Shown here: in pieces, positions 1 through 5,091 of the stretch
How positions within the stretch are numbered: position 1 is the stretch's first letter
Layout of the letters: each line of letters opens with the position of its first letter
Assembly (NCBI GenBank): GCA_017475875.1
Contig: JAFVET010000184.1
Location: 1 to 5,091 of the forward strand
Direction: 5' to 3'
Source of the DNA: Candidatus Methanomethylophilaceae archaeon
GTDB lineage: Archaea; Thermoplasmatota; Thermoplasmata; Methanomassiliicoccales; Methanomethylophilaceae
Length of the DNA stretch: 5,091 bases
The notes under the pieces: generated by a model
Seen by the model: only the letters and a program-made list of their open reading frames with translations
Database searches by the model: none
Told to the model about the DNA's origin: nothing
Program-made: the position numbers and the translations under genes

Positions 1-8
1 CATATCAG

Positions 9-26
9 AGGGCAGGGACCCGCCCT
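9..26. repeat. Short inverted repeat AGGGC...GCCCT
   Basis: AGGGC at 9-13 and GCCCT at 22-26 form a 5-bp stem around an eight-base GC-rich interior. It is the third inverted repeat in the first ~110 bases. Function is unclear: it could be another 3' element or lie in the leader of a gene beyond the window. Confidence 0.35.
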
Positions 27-41
27 GGTGAATCCCGTTCT

Positions 42-71
42 AAAAGGACCGGACGGTGAAGCCGCCGGTCC
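42..71 (-). terminator. Hairpin plus TTTT, intrinsic-style terminator
   Basis: On the minus strand GGACCGGCGG (71-62) pairs with CCG and CCGGTCC (56-54 and 52-46), leaving a bulged T at 53 and a five-base loop. TTTT (45-42) follows immediately. The 10-bp stem plus U-run has the shape of an intrinsic terminator for the gene ending at 116. A single U-run of four is short for archaea. Confidence 0.55.
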
Positions 72-87
72 ATAATAATTGTGAAAT

Positions 88-107
88 GGCCCTGCGGTCG
101 CAGGGCC
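88..107 (-). terminator. Perfect 8-bp GC-rich hairpin just after the CBS/HPF-like gene
   Basis: GGCCCTGC at 88-95 is exactly complementary to GCAGGGCC at 100-107, with a four-base loop. It starts 8 nt after the TGA. On the minus strand it is followed by ATTTCACAATTATTA, which is AT-rich but not a clean U-run. It is probably the first of two terminator or 3'-protecting structures. Confidence 0.55.
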
Positions 108-115
108 GGTTTTCC

Positions 116-1291
116 TCACTTCTTCCGCTTGCGGAAGGTGACCTTCGAGTCCTTCATGTTGACGACGGCGTCCTCGAGCTTGTTGATCAGGTCGGACGCG
201 GTCTTAGTGAGCTCCCAGCCCACCTCCTTAGCGGCCACGACCGTTCCGTTTATGAACAGCCTCGCGGAGATGCTGTACTTGAAGTTGCCTCCGTTGTCGT
301 TGTAACGCGACACGTGCATGGTCAGGGACTCGGGCTTGTAGATCTTGGAGATCTTGGTCACCATGTTCTCCACGTCGGCGTATATGCTCTCGCGGCAGTC
401 CTTGTCGTCCTCCTCGAGCCCGCTGATCTGGATGAACATCATGTCCCTCTCGCGGCAGGCGGATATCAGCTCCAGGATGTCGTAGTCCGTCAGCACTCCG
501 ACTAGCTGCTTGTCCTCCACCACGGGGAGGGTGGAGAACTTGTTCTCGACCATCATCGCGACCGCGTCGGCTATGGTGTCGTCCCAGTTGACGGTCTTGG
601 CCGATGTGGTCGCCACGGACTCGATGGTTATCTGGGAACGCGAGCTCTTCTCCATGTCGCCGATGGTCTTGTTCTCCTTCTTCCAGTTGTTATCTATGAT
701 CTCCCTCATCCCGACGACTCCGACGACGTTGTTCGCGTCGTTGATCACCGGGAGGGTGCGTATGTCCTCCTTTATCATTATGTCGAGGGCCTCATCCATC
801 AGATCGTTCACCTTGACGGATATGACCGGGTTGGTCATGACCTCCCACACCTTGATCTCCCTCAGGGCGGGGATGTCGCGGACGATGTCTGTGACCGCGT
901 TCCTCTCGATCACACCGACCACCTTCTTGCCCGAAAGCACGGGGAGCTCGCGGCAGTTGTTCCTTATTATGGTCTCGGCCACCACGGTTATGTCCGAACC
1001 TTCGGCGATGGCGGGGACCGACTTTATCATACCCTTGACCTTGGCATCGAGAGTCACGCTCTTTTTCCTGAGGATAGTGGTGTATCCGATCATTCCGACG
1101 TACTCGCCGTTGTCGACCACGGGGACGTCCTGGTACGTGGTCTTCTTCATCACGAGGAGAACGTCCTTGATGCGGTCTTCGGAGGTCACGGTCGGGAAAT
1201 TCGATGTGACCACGCGGTCCATCGGGATCCCATCGATCTGGGACCTCAACATTGAGAGCTTCTTCAGGTTTTCAAGGTCTTTTACTCCCAT
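116..1291 (-). CDS. Four-CBS-domain protein with C-terminal HPF/RaiA-like domain
   Basis: The 391-aa protein has two parts. Residues ~22-276 hold four CBS repeats (about 22-76, 86-138, 148-200 and 222-276), each with an LPV or VPV strand and a following G-V-hydrophobic strand. Only repeat 4 keeps the full ligand pattern (Gly265, Thr268, Asp271); the other three lack the Ser/Thr and Asp. Residues ~285-391 are not CBS. They read as strand FIQISG, helix ~299-318, strand SLTMHVSRY (322-330), strand KYSISARLFING, strand TVVAAKEVG, helix ~360-381, and basic tail FRKRKK. That order, the ISG opening and the DLINKLED helix resemble bacterial HPF/RaiA, which binds the small ribosomal subunit during dormancy. 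I infer a ligand-controlled ribosome-binding protein in the cytoplasm. This is untested; the tail could instead be another RNA-binding or dimerisation module. It has its own TATA box and SD, and terminator-like hairpins follow the TGA. Confidence 0.9.
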   Translation of the reverse strand: MGVKDLENLKKLSMLRSQIDGIPMDRVVTSNFPTVTSEDRIKDVLLVMKKTTYQDVPVVDNGEYVGMIGYTTILRKKSVTLDAKVKGMIKSVPAIAEGSDITVVAETIIRNNCRELPVLSGKKVVGVIERNAVTDIVRDIPALREIKVWEVMTNPVISVKVNDLMDEALDIMIKEDIRTLPVINDANNVVGVVGMREIIDNNWKKENKTIGDMEKSSRSQITIESVATTSAKTVNWDDTIADAVAMMVENKFSTLPVVEDKQLVGVLTDYDILELISACRERDMMFIQISGLEEDDKDCRESIYADVENMVTKISKIYKPESLTMHVSRYNDNGGNFKYSISARLFINGTVVAAKEVGWELTKTASDLINKLEDAVVNMKDSKVTFRKRKK

Positions 1292-1297
1292 ATTACT

Positions 1298-1302
1298 ACC
1301 TC
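1298..1302 (-). promoter_or_regulatory. Shine-Dalgarno site GAGGT for the CBS/HPF-like gene
   Basis: GAGGT on the minus strand lies 6 nt before the ATG at 1291, which is normal spacing. It supports that ATG as the true start. It sits at the very 5' end of the transcript predicted from the TATA box, so the message would have a very short leader. Confidence 0.7.
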
Positions 1303-1324
1303 ATATGTGATATCGCTCTAACAC

Positions 1325-1333
1325 TTTTATAAA
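1325..1333 (-). promoter_or_regulatory. Archaeal TATA box for the CBS/HPF-like gene
   Basis: The minus strand reads TTTATAAAA in otherwise GC-rich DNA, with its centre about 38 nt upstream of the ATG at 1291. The usual archaeal TATA-to-start distance predicts transcription beginning near 1303-1307 and a leader of about 12-16 nt. The purines A1304 and A1306 are candidate start sites. The preceding bases (CAACCG) are only a weak BRE. This separates the gene from the upstream operon. Confidence 0.7.
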
Positions 1334-1454
1334 CGGTTGCCTCGGGCATCCAGACTGGACGGCCAGCGCTATCGAGTCTGTAAGGTATGCTGGCTATTCT
1401 GTGGAGAAACATCGCGAACGGGTCGCGTAGTCGGATAAGTATTAAATATAAGTA

Positions 1455-1486
1455 GACGGGACGGAGGCATCTGCCCCCGCCCCGCC
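1455..1486 (-). terminator. Long GC-rich stem-loop after glyS, probable terminator or 3' end structure
   Basis: Read on the minus strand, 1486-1473 pairs with 1468-1455 over 14 bp around a four-base loop (AGAU). Eleven pairs are Watson-Crick and three are G-U. It begins 17 nt after the glyS TGA and is followed by the T/A-rich run 1454-1435. On the plus strand the three wobble positions become A-C mismatches, so only minus-strand RNA folds well. This fits the end of the amidohydrolase-UspA-CBS-glyS transcript. Archaeal termination often needs only U-rich tracts, so the hairpin may instead protect or process the 3' end. Confidence 0.65.
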
Positions 1487-1503
1487 AGACGTTTTCGGGG
1501 AAC

Positions 1504-3201
1504 TCAGATGGATGCGAAATCCTTACCTTCGAGGAGCTCTCCGACGATCCTAGCCGCATCGTCGATCTTGATCCTCTTCTGCTCGGTGGTGTCCCTGTCA
1601 CGGATGGTGACGGTACCGTCCTCGAGGGAATCGTAATCGACGGTGATGCACCACGGGGTTCCGACTTCGTCCATACGGGCGTACCTCTTTCCGATGGTGC
1701 CCGATCCGTCGTAATAGGCTTCGACGCGGTGGGTGTGGATCTTCTCGTATATCGACATGGCGAGGGTGTCGAGACCGTCCTTCTCCATGAGCGGGAATAC
1801 TCCCACCTTGATGGGTGCCACCTCGGGGACGAGGTGCATGACGGTGTAGTCCTTCTCGGCGTCGTAGGAGAACGCGTGCTCCAATACGGAATAGAAAATC
1901 CTGTCGAGACCGTGGGAGGGTTCGATCACATGGGGTACGACCCTCTCGCCGGTAACCTTCTCGGTCACTTCGGCGACCTCGAAGAACTCGTCGGAGACAT
2001 CGACCTTCTCACCGTCGATATCGACCGTCAGATGTCCGTCCTTCACGTCGGAGGGGGACATCGATTCCATGGCGGCTGCGATGGCTTTGGCCTTCGTCTT
2101 GAAGGCGGGCCCGAGCAGCTTGTGCTTCGCCTTTATCTTCGTAACAGTGACCTCGCGGGGCTCGTCGAACCTCTTGAAGTGCTTCAGCTCGGTTCCGGAG
2201 AATTCGGCGTGTCTGGAAAGGTCCCAGCATCCGCGGTCCGCGATACCGGTGATCTCCGTCCACCCGTAGCTGAGGAGGACCTCGGCGTCCCAGCAGTCGG
2301 CCGCGTAGTGGGCCATCTCGTCCTGCAGATGCTGCCTGAACCTGAGCCTCGCGGGATCGATCCCCAGCCTGGTGAGGAGCTGTTTCGTAGTGTATACAAA
2401 ATAAGCAAGGACCTTGTTGGCGATGATCCCCTTCTCGACGGCTTCGCCGACCGTGATGCGGATGGTCTCGTCGCCGGTGTTTGGGAGGAGGTCGATGTAC
2501 TCCCCGGCGATGTCGGGGAACCTGGCCCAGTCCTTGTCCTCGGGGTCGACGAACAGCTCGACCTCCATCTGGTTGAACTCCCTCATACGGATCATACCCT
2601 GCCTGGGGGCGATCTCGTTGCGGTAGCTCCTTCCGGTCTGTATCACACCGAGCGGGAGCTTCTCGCGGTTGTAGCGGTAGAGGTTGGGGAAGTTCACGAA
2701 TATACCCTGTGCGGTCTCCGGCCTCAGGTATCCCACGCGCGCGGAACCGGGACCGATGGTCGTCTTGAACATCAGGTTGAACTCCTCGACAGGCCCGAGC
2801 TCGCCTCCGCACTCGAGGCAGCGGATGTTGTGCTTCACGAAGGCCTCCTCCAGCTGCTTGGGGGTGAGGACGTCGGGGTTGTCGTAGAACTCCTTGACCA
2901 TGTGGTCGGCGCGGAAGGGCGCCTGGCATTCCTTGCAATAGGTGATCAGATCTGCGAACTCGTCCACGTGGCCGGAGGCCTTGAAGATCTCCCTGGGGCC
3001 GACGGTCTCCGAATCGATCTCGACGAAACCCTCGCGTCCCTTGTATATGGACCTCCAGACGTCGACGATGTTGTTGCGGAGGGCGCATCCAAGCGGCCCG
3101 TAGTCGTACATCCCGGCCACACCGCCGTACAGCTCGAAGGAGGGCCATATGAACCCCCTGCGTTTGCAGAGGGACATCAGATCATTGGCGTTGTCACTCA
3201 T
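1504..3201 (-). CDS. glyS: Glycyl-tRNA synthetase, class II alpha2 type
   Basis: This 565-aa enzyme charges tRNA-Gly with glycine using ATP and looks complete for the archaeal/eukaryotic single-chain form. The N-terminal segment has the GlyRS hallmark FELYGGVAGMYDYGPLG (22-38). Two cysteine pairs, Cys89/Cys92 and Cys128/Cys131, flank an insertion and suggest a zinc ribbon. RPETAQGIFVNF (160-171) is a strong GlyRS signature. Class II motif 2 covers about 188-217 (SYRNEIAPRQG then REFNQMEVELF), and motif 3 is EPSHGLDRIF at 427-436 with Arg434. The C-terminal anticodon-binding domain spans about 455-560 (LVPEVAPIKVGVFPL; GTIGKRYARMDEVGTPWCIT). The ATG at 3201 is chosen because it overlaps the preceding CBS stop (ATGAGTGA). 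Met9 is a possible later start, since only a weak GGCGGG precedes the first. Translation is probably coupled to the CBS gene. No frameshift or missing core motif is seen. Confidence 0.98.
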   Translation of the reverse strand: MSDNANDLMSLCKRRGFIWPSFELYGGVAGMYDYGPLGCALRNNIVDVWRSIYKGREGFVEIDSETVGPREIFKASGHVDEFADLITYCKECQAPFRADHMVKEFYDNPDVLTPKQLEEAFVKHNIRCLECGGELGPVEEFNLMFKTTIGPGSARVGYLRPETAQGIFVNFPNLYRYNREKLPLGVIQTGRSYRNEIAPRQGMIRMREFNQMEVELFVDPEDKDWARFPDIAGEYIDLLPNTGDETIRITVGEAVEKGIIANKVLAYFVYTTKQLLTRLGIDPARLRFRQHLQDEMAHYAADCWDAEVLLSYGWTEITGIADRGCWDLSRHAEFSGTELKHFKRFDEPREVTVTKIKAKHKLLGPAFKTKAKAIAAAMESMSPSDVKDGHLTVDIDGEKVDVSDEFFEVAEVTEKVTGERVVPHVIEPSHGLDRIFYSVLEHAFSYDAEKDYTVMHLVPEVAPIKVGVFPLMEKDGLDTLAMSIYEKIHTHRVEAYYDGSGTIGKRYARMDEVGTPWCITVDYDSLEDGTVTIRDRDTTEQKRIKIDDAARIVGELLEGKDFASI

Positions 3202-4048
3202 TTGACTTACCCGCCAGAACTGAAACGACGTCCACGTCGTAGATGATGCCCACGAGCTCGTCCTTGGTCCCGTGGACAGGAAGCTGCCCGAAGTCGTTGT
3301 TGACCATTATCTTGGCGACCTCCGCCAGGTTGGTCTTCTTGAAGACCGAGGTGGGGTTGCGGACCATGAAGTCCTTGACCTTCCTCGAGTCGTCGGGACG
3401 GTATTTGTCTATCACGGAGTAGAACAGTGGCAGAACGTTGACGTAACCGGCCGCGTCCTCGATGTTGTCGAGTCCGAGGATCGAGAGGACCTCGGGGTTG
3501 TCCATCTGGTCCCTGAAGAGGTCACGGTCCGTCAGGATCCCGACGAGCTCCCCGTGGTCGTTGAGGACCGGGAGGGCCGGGACGTCGCTTATGCGCATGG
3601 CAGGTACCGTGTAGCTCATCGGTTCGTCCTCGTAGGCCGTGACGCAGGTGGTGTTGATGACCTCGTCCGCGACCATGGTCGTCTTCATGTCCTTGATGAT
3701 ACGGAGCAGGTCGGTCGGGGTGACGATCCCGACGAGCTTGCCGTTCTCCACGACAGGGAGCCTGTGTATCCTCTTGGTGCTGAAGATCTCCGCCGCCTTG
3801 GACACGCTGTCCGTGATGTCGAGGGTGATGCAGTTCTTCTTCATTATCATGGAGAGCTGGTCCTCCTCGAACTTGCGGAATATGTCCCTGCGGGACACGA
3901 CGCCCACGAGCTTCCCGTCGCTGGCGCGGACCACCGGGAGACCGGTGAGTCCGTTGCGGACCATGATGTTGATCGCGTCGTTGCGACTGCCCGGGACCTC
4001 GACCACGATGGGCGCCGGCGTCATTATGTCTGCCACTGTCTTGTTCAT
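3194..4048 (-). CDS. Four-CBS-domain protein (two Bateman modules), putative adenosyl-ligand sensor
   Basis: This 284-aa protein consists almost wholly of four CBS repeats, at roughly residues 4-60, 66-120, 126-180 and 224-280. A longer linker (about 183-222, with LGLDNIEDAAGYVNVLPLFY) sits before the last repeat. Each repeat has the typical end: a hydrophobic LPV strand, a short turn and G(I/V)hxxxxD. The ribose/phosphate-binding pattern G-h-h-(S/T)-x-x-D is intact in repeat 1 (Gly49, Ser52, Asp55), repeat 2 (Gly107, Thr110, Asp113) and repeat 3 (Gly170, Thr173, Asp176). Repeat 4 has Tyr270 in place of Ser/Thr. CBS pairs bind AMP, ATP, SAM or related ligands; which one applies here is unknown. 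No catalytic domain, membrane segment or DNA-binding domain is visible, so it probably acts through a partner. The ATG directly follows the UspA stop (TAAATG), with GGAGG 11 nt upstream. The 3' end overlaps the GlyRS start by 8 nt. Confidence 0.93.
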   Translation of the reverse strand: MNKTVADIMTPAPIVVEVPGSRNDAINIMVRNGLTGLPVVRASDGKLVGVVSRRDIFRKFEEDQLSMIMKKNCITLDITDSVSKAAEIFSTKRIHRLPVVENGKLVGIVTPTDLLRIIKDMKTTMVADEVINTTCVTAYEDEPMSYTVPAMRISDVPALPVLNDHGELVGILTDRDLFRDQMDNPEVLSILGLDNIEDAAGYVNVLPLFYSVIDKYRPDDSRKVKDFMVRNPTSVFKKTNLAEVAKIMVNNDFGQLPVHGTKDELVGIIYDVDVVSVLAGKSNE

Positions 4049-4495
4049 TTAGCTCTTTGCCTCCGTACTTCTCACTACCATAACCGGGCACTTCGCCCCT
4101 CTGATGACCCTGTCGGCCACGCTTCCCATGACCAGCTTCGACATTCCGGTCCTGCCCAGGGTACCCATCACCACGACGTCGAAGTTCGCGGATTCGTCGA
4201 TGATGACCTGGAACGGGGTACCGTCCTTCACCATCGGCGTCACTTCGACACCCGCTTCCTTACCAATGTTGAGCACGTCGTCGACAGCCTTCTGACCCTC
4301 TTCCGTGAGCGCCCCGTAGACGTTCCTCACGGCGGCGTCCATCGGCATGTTGACCAACATGGATTGGTCCACGACGAACAGCGCGGTGACCGAACCGTTC
4401 ACCGCCTTCGCCAGTTCCATGGCCTTGTTGATGGCCGCCATCGTATTGTTGCTTCCATCAGTCGGTACTAATATCTTCTGAAAGCTCATGCTCAT
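4049..4495 (-). CDS. Universal stress protein, UspA family (ATP-binding type)
   Basis: This 148-aa protein has the usual size of a single-domain UspA, a cytoplasmic Rossmann-like fold that usually dimerises. The N-terminus has the classic KILVPTDGS strand and loop with Asp13. The C-terminal half has the ATP-binding signature G-2x-G-9x-G-S: Gly111, Gly114 and Gly124-Ser125 in VMGTLGRTGMSK...MGS, followed by the closing strand CPVMVVR. This places it in the nucleotide-binding (MJ0577-like) class rather than the non-binding UspA class. Two in-frame ATGs compete, at 4495 and 4489. The first overlaps the upstream TGA (ATGA), but the AGGAGG site leaves only 2 nt before it and 8 nt before the second. 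The protein may therefore really start MSFQKILV at 4489. The next gene follows the TAA with no gap. A role in stress or energy signalling is family knowledge; the partner is unknown. Confidence 0.95.
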   Translation of the reverse strand: MSMSFQKILVPTDGSNNTMAAINKAMELAKAVNGSVTALFVVDQSMLVNMPMDAAVRNVYGALTEEGQKAVDDVLNIGKEAGVEVTPMVKDGTPFQVIIDESANFDVVVMGTLGRTGMSKLVMGSVADRVIRGAKCPVMVVRSTEAKS

Positions 4496-5091
4496 TTCCT
4501 CCTTTTTACGAGTCTAACCCCCGTCCCTTCGGCGGAACGGATGTCCATGGACCATGGATTCGCGGCCGGTATGACCGTGATTCCAGCCATGTCGACGGCT
4601 CTCTCAATCCGTTTGTGACGATATAATAACTTTGCTCTCAAAACGTCCAGCGCCGGAAGCAGCGACTGGACGTCGCCTCCCTGCGACTGGCATATGTCGG
4701 TCAGACGACCCAGCTCGGCGACCGTGTCGGGTTTGGCGAACATCCCGTTGTCCGTGCCGACGGCTATGTCCACACCTAGTCCCAGCGCCCTCGCGACCGG
4801 GGGTTCCATCCCGAAGTACGCGTTGGAGGTAGGGCACATGACAACCGGGACCTCCGCCTCGGCGCATTTGGTGAGGTCGGAATCGTCCGCTTGGCACATG
4901 TGTACCAGGAACGCCGGGTCTAGCGACAGCGCGAAGTCCACGTCCTCCCGGACGCGTTCGCTCACGTGCAGAGCGAGCACCGCCCCGCGCTCCCTCACCG
5001 CGTCCGCGACCTGTTCGATGTAATCGTGGGGCATGTCCGAGATGCTGGGTATGCCGATCCCGTCGGCCACTTCGAGTATCGACGCGACCTC
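4492..5091 (-). CDS. Amidohydrolase family protein, C-terminal part (cut by window edge)
   Basis: The frame is open to the window edge, giving 199 visible residues, so the true start lies outside. A GTG at 5070 could be read as a start, but coding clearly continues through it and the N-terminal metal-binding half is missing. The visible part matches the ATZ/TRZ-type metal-dependent amidohydrolase/deaminase barrel. HVSE at residues 42-45 supplies a metal-ligand His and the usual catalytic Glu, His64 lies in VHMCQ, CPTSNAYFG is at 86-94, and GTDNG at 112-116 carries the metal-binding Asp114. Such enzymes hydrolyse amino groups or C-N bonds on purine, pyrimidine or pterin-like rings in the cytoplasm; the substrate cannot be read here. 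After Asp114 only about 85 residues remain, which is short for MtaD/TrzN-like relatives. The end (ITVIPAANPW, GTGVRLVKRRK) looks like a reduced beta-sandwich. Its TGA overlaps the UspA start, implying co-transcription. Family is confident; function is open. Confidence 0.85.
   Translation of the reverse strand, partial: EVASILEVADGIGIPSISDMPHDYIEQVADAVRERGAVLALHVSERVREDVDFALSLDPAFLVHMCQADDSDLTKCAEAEVPVVMCPTSNAYFGMEPPVARALGLGVDIAVGTDNGMFAKPDTVAELGRLTDICQSQGGDVQSLLPALDVLRAKLLYRHKRIERAVDMAGITVIPAANPWSMDIRSAEGTGVRLVKRRK
4498..4503 (-). promoter_or_regulatory. Shine-Dalgarno site AGGAGG for the UspA gene
   Basis: AGGAGG on the minus strand lies inside the last codons (Arg-Arg-Lys) of the amidohydrolase. 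It is 2 nt from the ATG at 4495 and 8 nt from the ATG at 4489. The normal spacing favours the second ATG, which would make the UspA protein two residues shorter. The placement implies reinitiation or coupling with the upstream gene. Confidence 0.75.

Noticed and set aside
1..3. ATG on the minus strand at the window edge as the start of a next gene
   Set aside because: Only the start codon is visible and no Shine-Dalgarno or TATA box precedes it, so no gene can be supported.
1334..1454. Small RNA or tRNA in the spacer between glyS and the CBS/HPF-like gene
   Set aside because: No tRNA cloverleaf or C/D box pair was found on either strand. A 5-bp hairpin (CGCGA/TCGCG, 1413-1427) and an AT-rich TATA-like patch (1441-1450) are too weak to call.
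1292..1503. T-box or glycine riboswitch near glyS
   Set aside because: The spacer is downstream of glyS, not in its leader, and glyS itself overlaps the preceding gene. No riboswitch core is recognisable.
1296..1601. Minus-strand 101-codon frame overlapping the glyS end and the intergenic spacer
   Set aside because: It runs through the stem-loop and the promoter, has no recognisable domain and no good SD, and shares bases with glyS in another frame.
1729..3246. Long plus-strand open frame (505 codons) opposite glyS
   Set aside because: It lies antisense to a complete, motif-rich GlyRS, its translation is low-complexity Val/Asp/Gly/Leu/Glu text with no recognisable domain, and such frames are expected opposite GC-rich genes.
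3272..4471. Long plus-strand open frame (399 codons) opposite the CBS and UspA genes
   Set aside because: It is antisense to two clear family members; its His/Asp/Val/Arg-rich translation is a codon-mirror artefact.
5070..5070. GTG at 5070 as the true start of the amidohydrolase
   Set aside because: The frame stays open to the window edge, and starting here would remove the N-terminal half of the metal-binding barrel.

Overview
The window looks like archaeal chromosome. The genes are of archaeal type: a single-chain (alpha2) glycyl-tRNA synthetase, a UspA protein and two four-CBS proteins. The intergenic region holds a TATA box (TTTATAAAA) with no bacterial -35/-10 pair, and several starts carry GGAGG-like Shine-Dalgarno sites. 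The high-GC, Asp/Glu/Val-rich style and gene content suggest a euryarchaeote of the Thermoplasmata/Methanomassiliicoccales kind. That placement is an inference from memory and could be wrong. The five stop codons are four TGA and one TAA. The absence of TAG would suit a pyrrolysine-using member of that order, but five genes prove nothing.

Every supported gene is on the minus strand, so transcription runs from high to low coordinates. In that order they are: the C-terminal part of an amidohydrolase cut by the window edge (5091-4492); a UspA-type universal stress protein (4495-4049); a four-CBS protein (4048-3194); glycyl-tRNA synthetase (3201-1504); a 212-base spacer with a strong minus-strand stem-loop and then a TATA promoter; and a second four-CBS protein with an extra C-terminal domain (1291-116). 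Positions 1-115 hold two GC-rich terminator-like hairpins.

The first four genes are packed as an operon. Amidohydrolase and UspA overlap by ATGA, UspA and CBS abut as TAAATG, and CBS and GlyRS overlap by 8 nt. The last gene has its own promoter. UspA and CBS modules are known adenine-nucleotide or adenosyl-ligand binders. The cluster therefore places two or three putative energy or nucleotide sensors next to a translation enzyme.

The most interesting point is the C-terminal ~107 residues of the 391-aa protein. Their predicted beta-alpha-beta-beta-beta-alpha order and basic tail resemble the HPF/RaiA ribosome-hibernation fold. The working idea is a nucleotide-sensing (CBS) protein that acts on the ribosome, encoded beside an aminoacyl-tRNA synthetase and its linked stress genes. 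The fold resemblance was judged by eye and has not been tested by a profile search.
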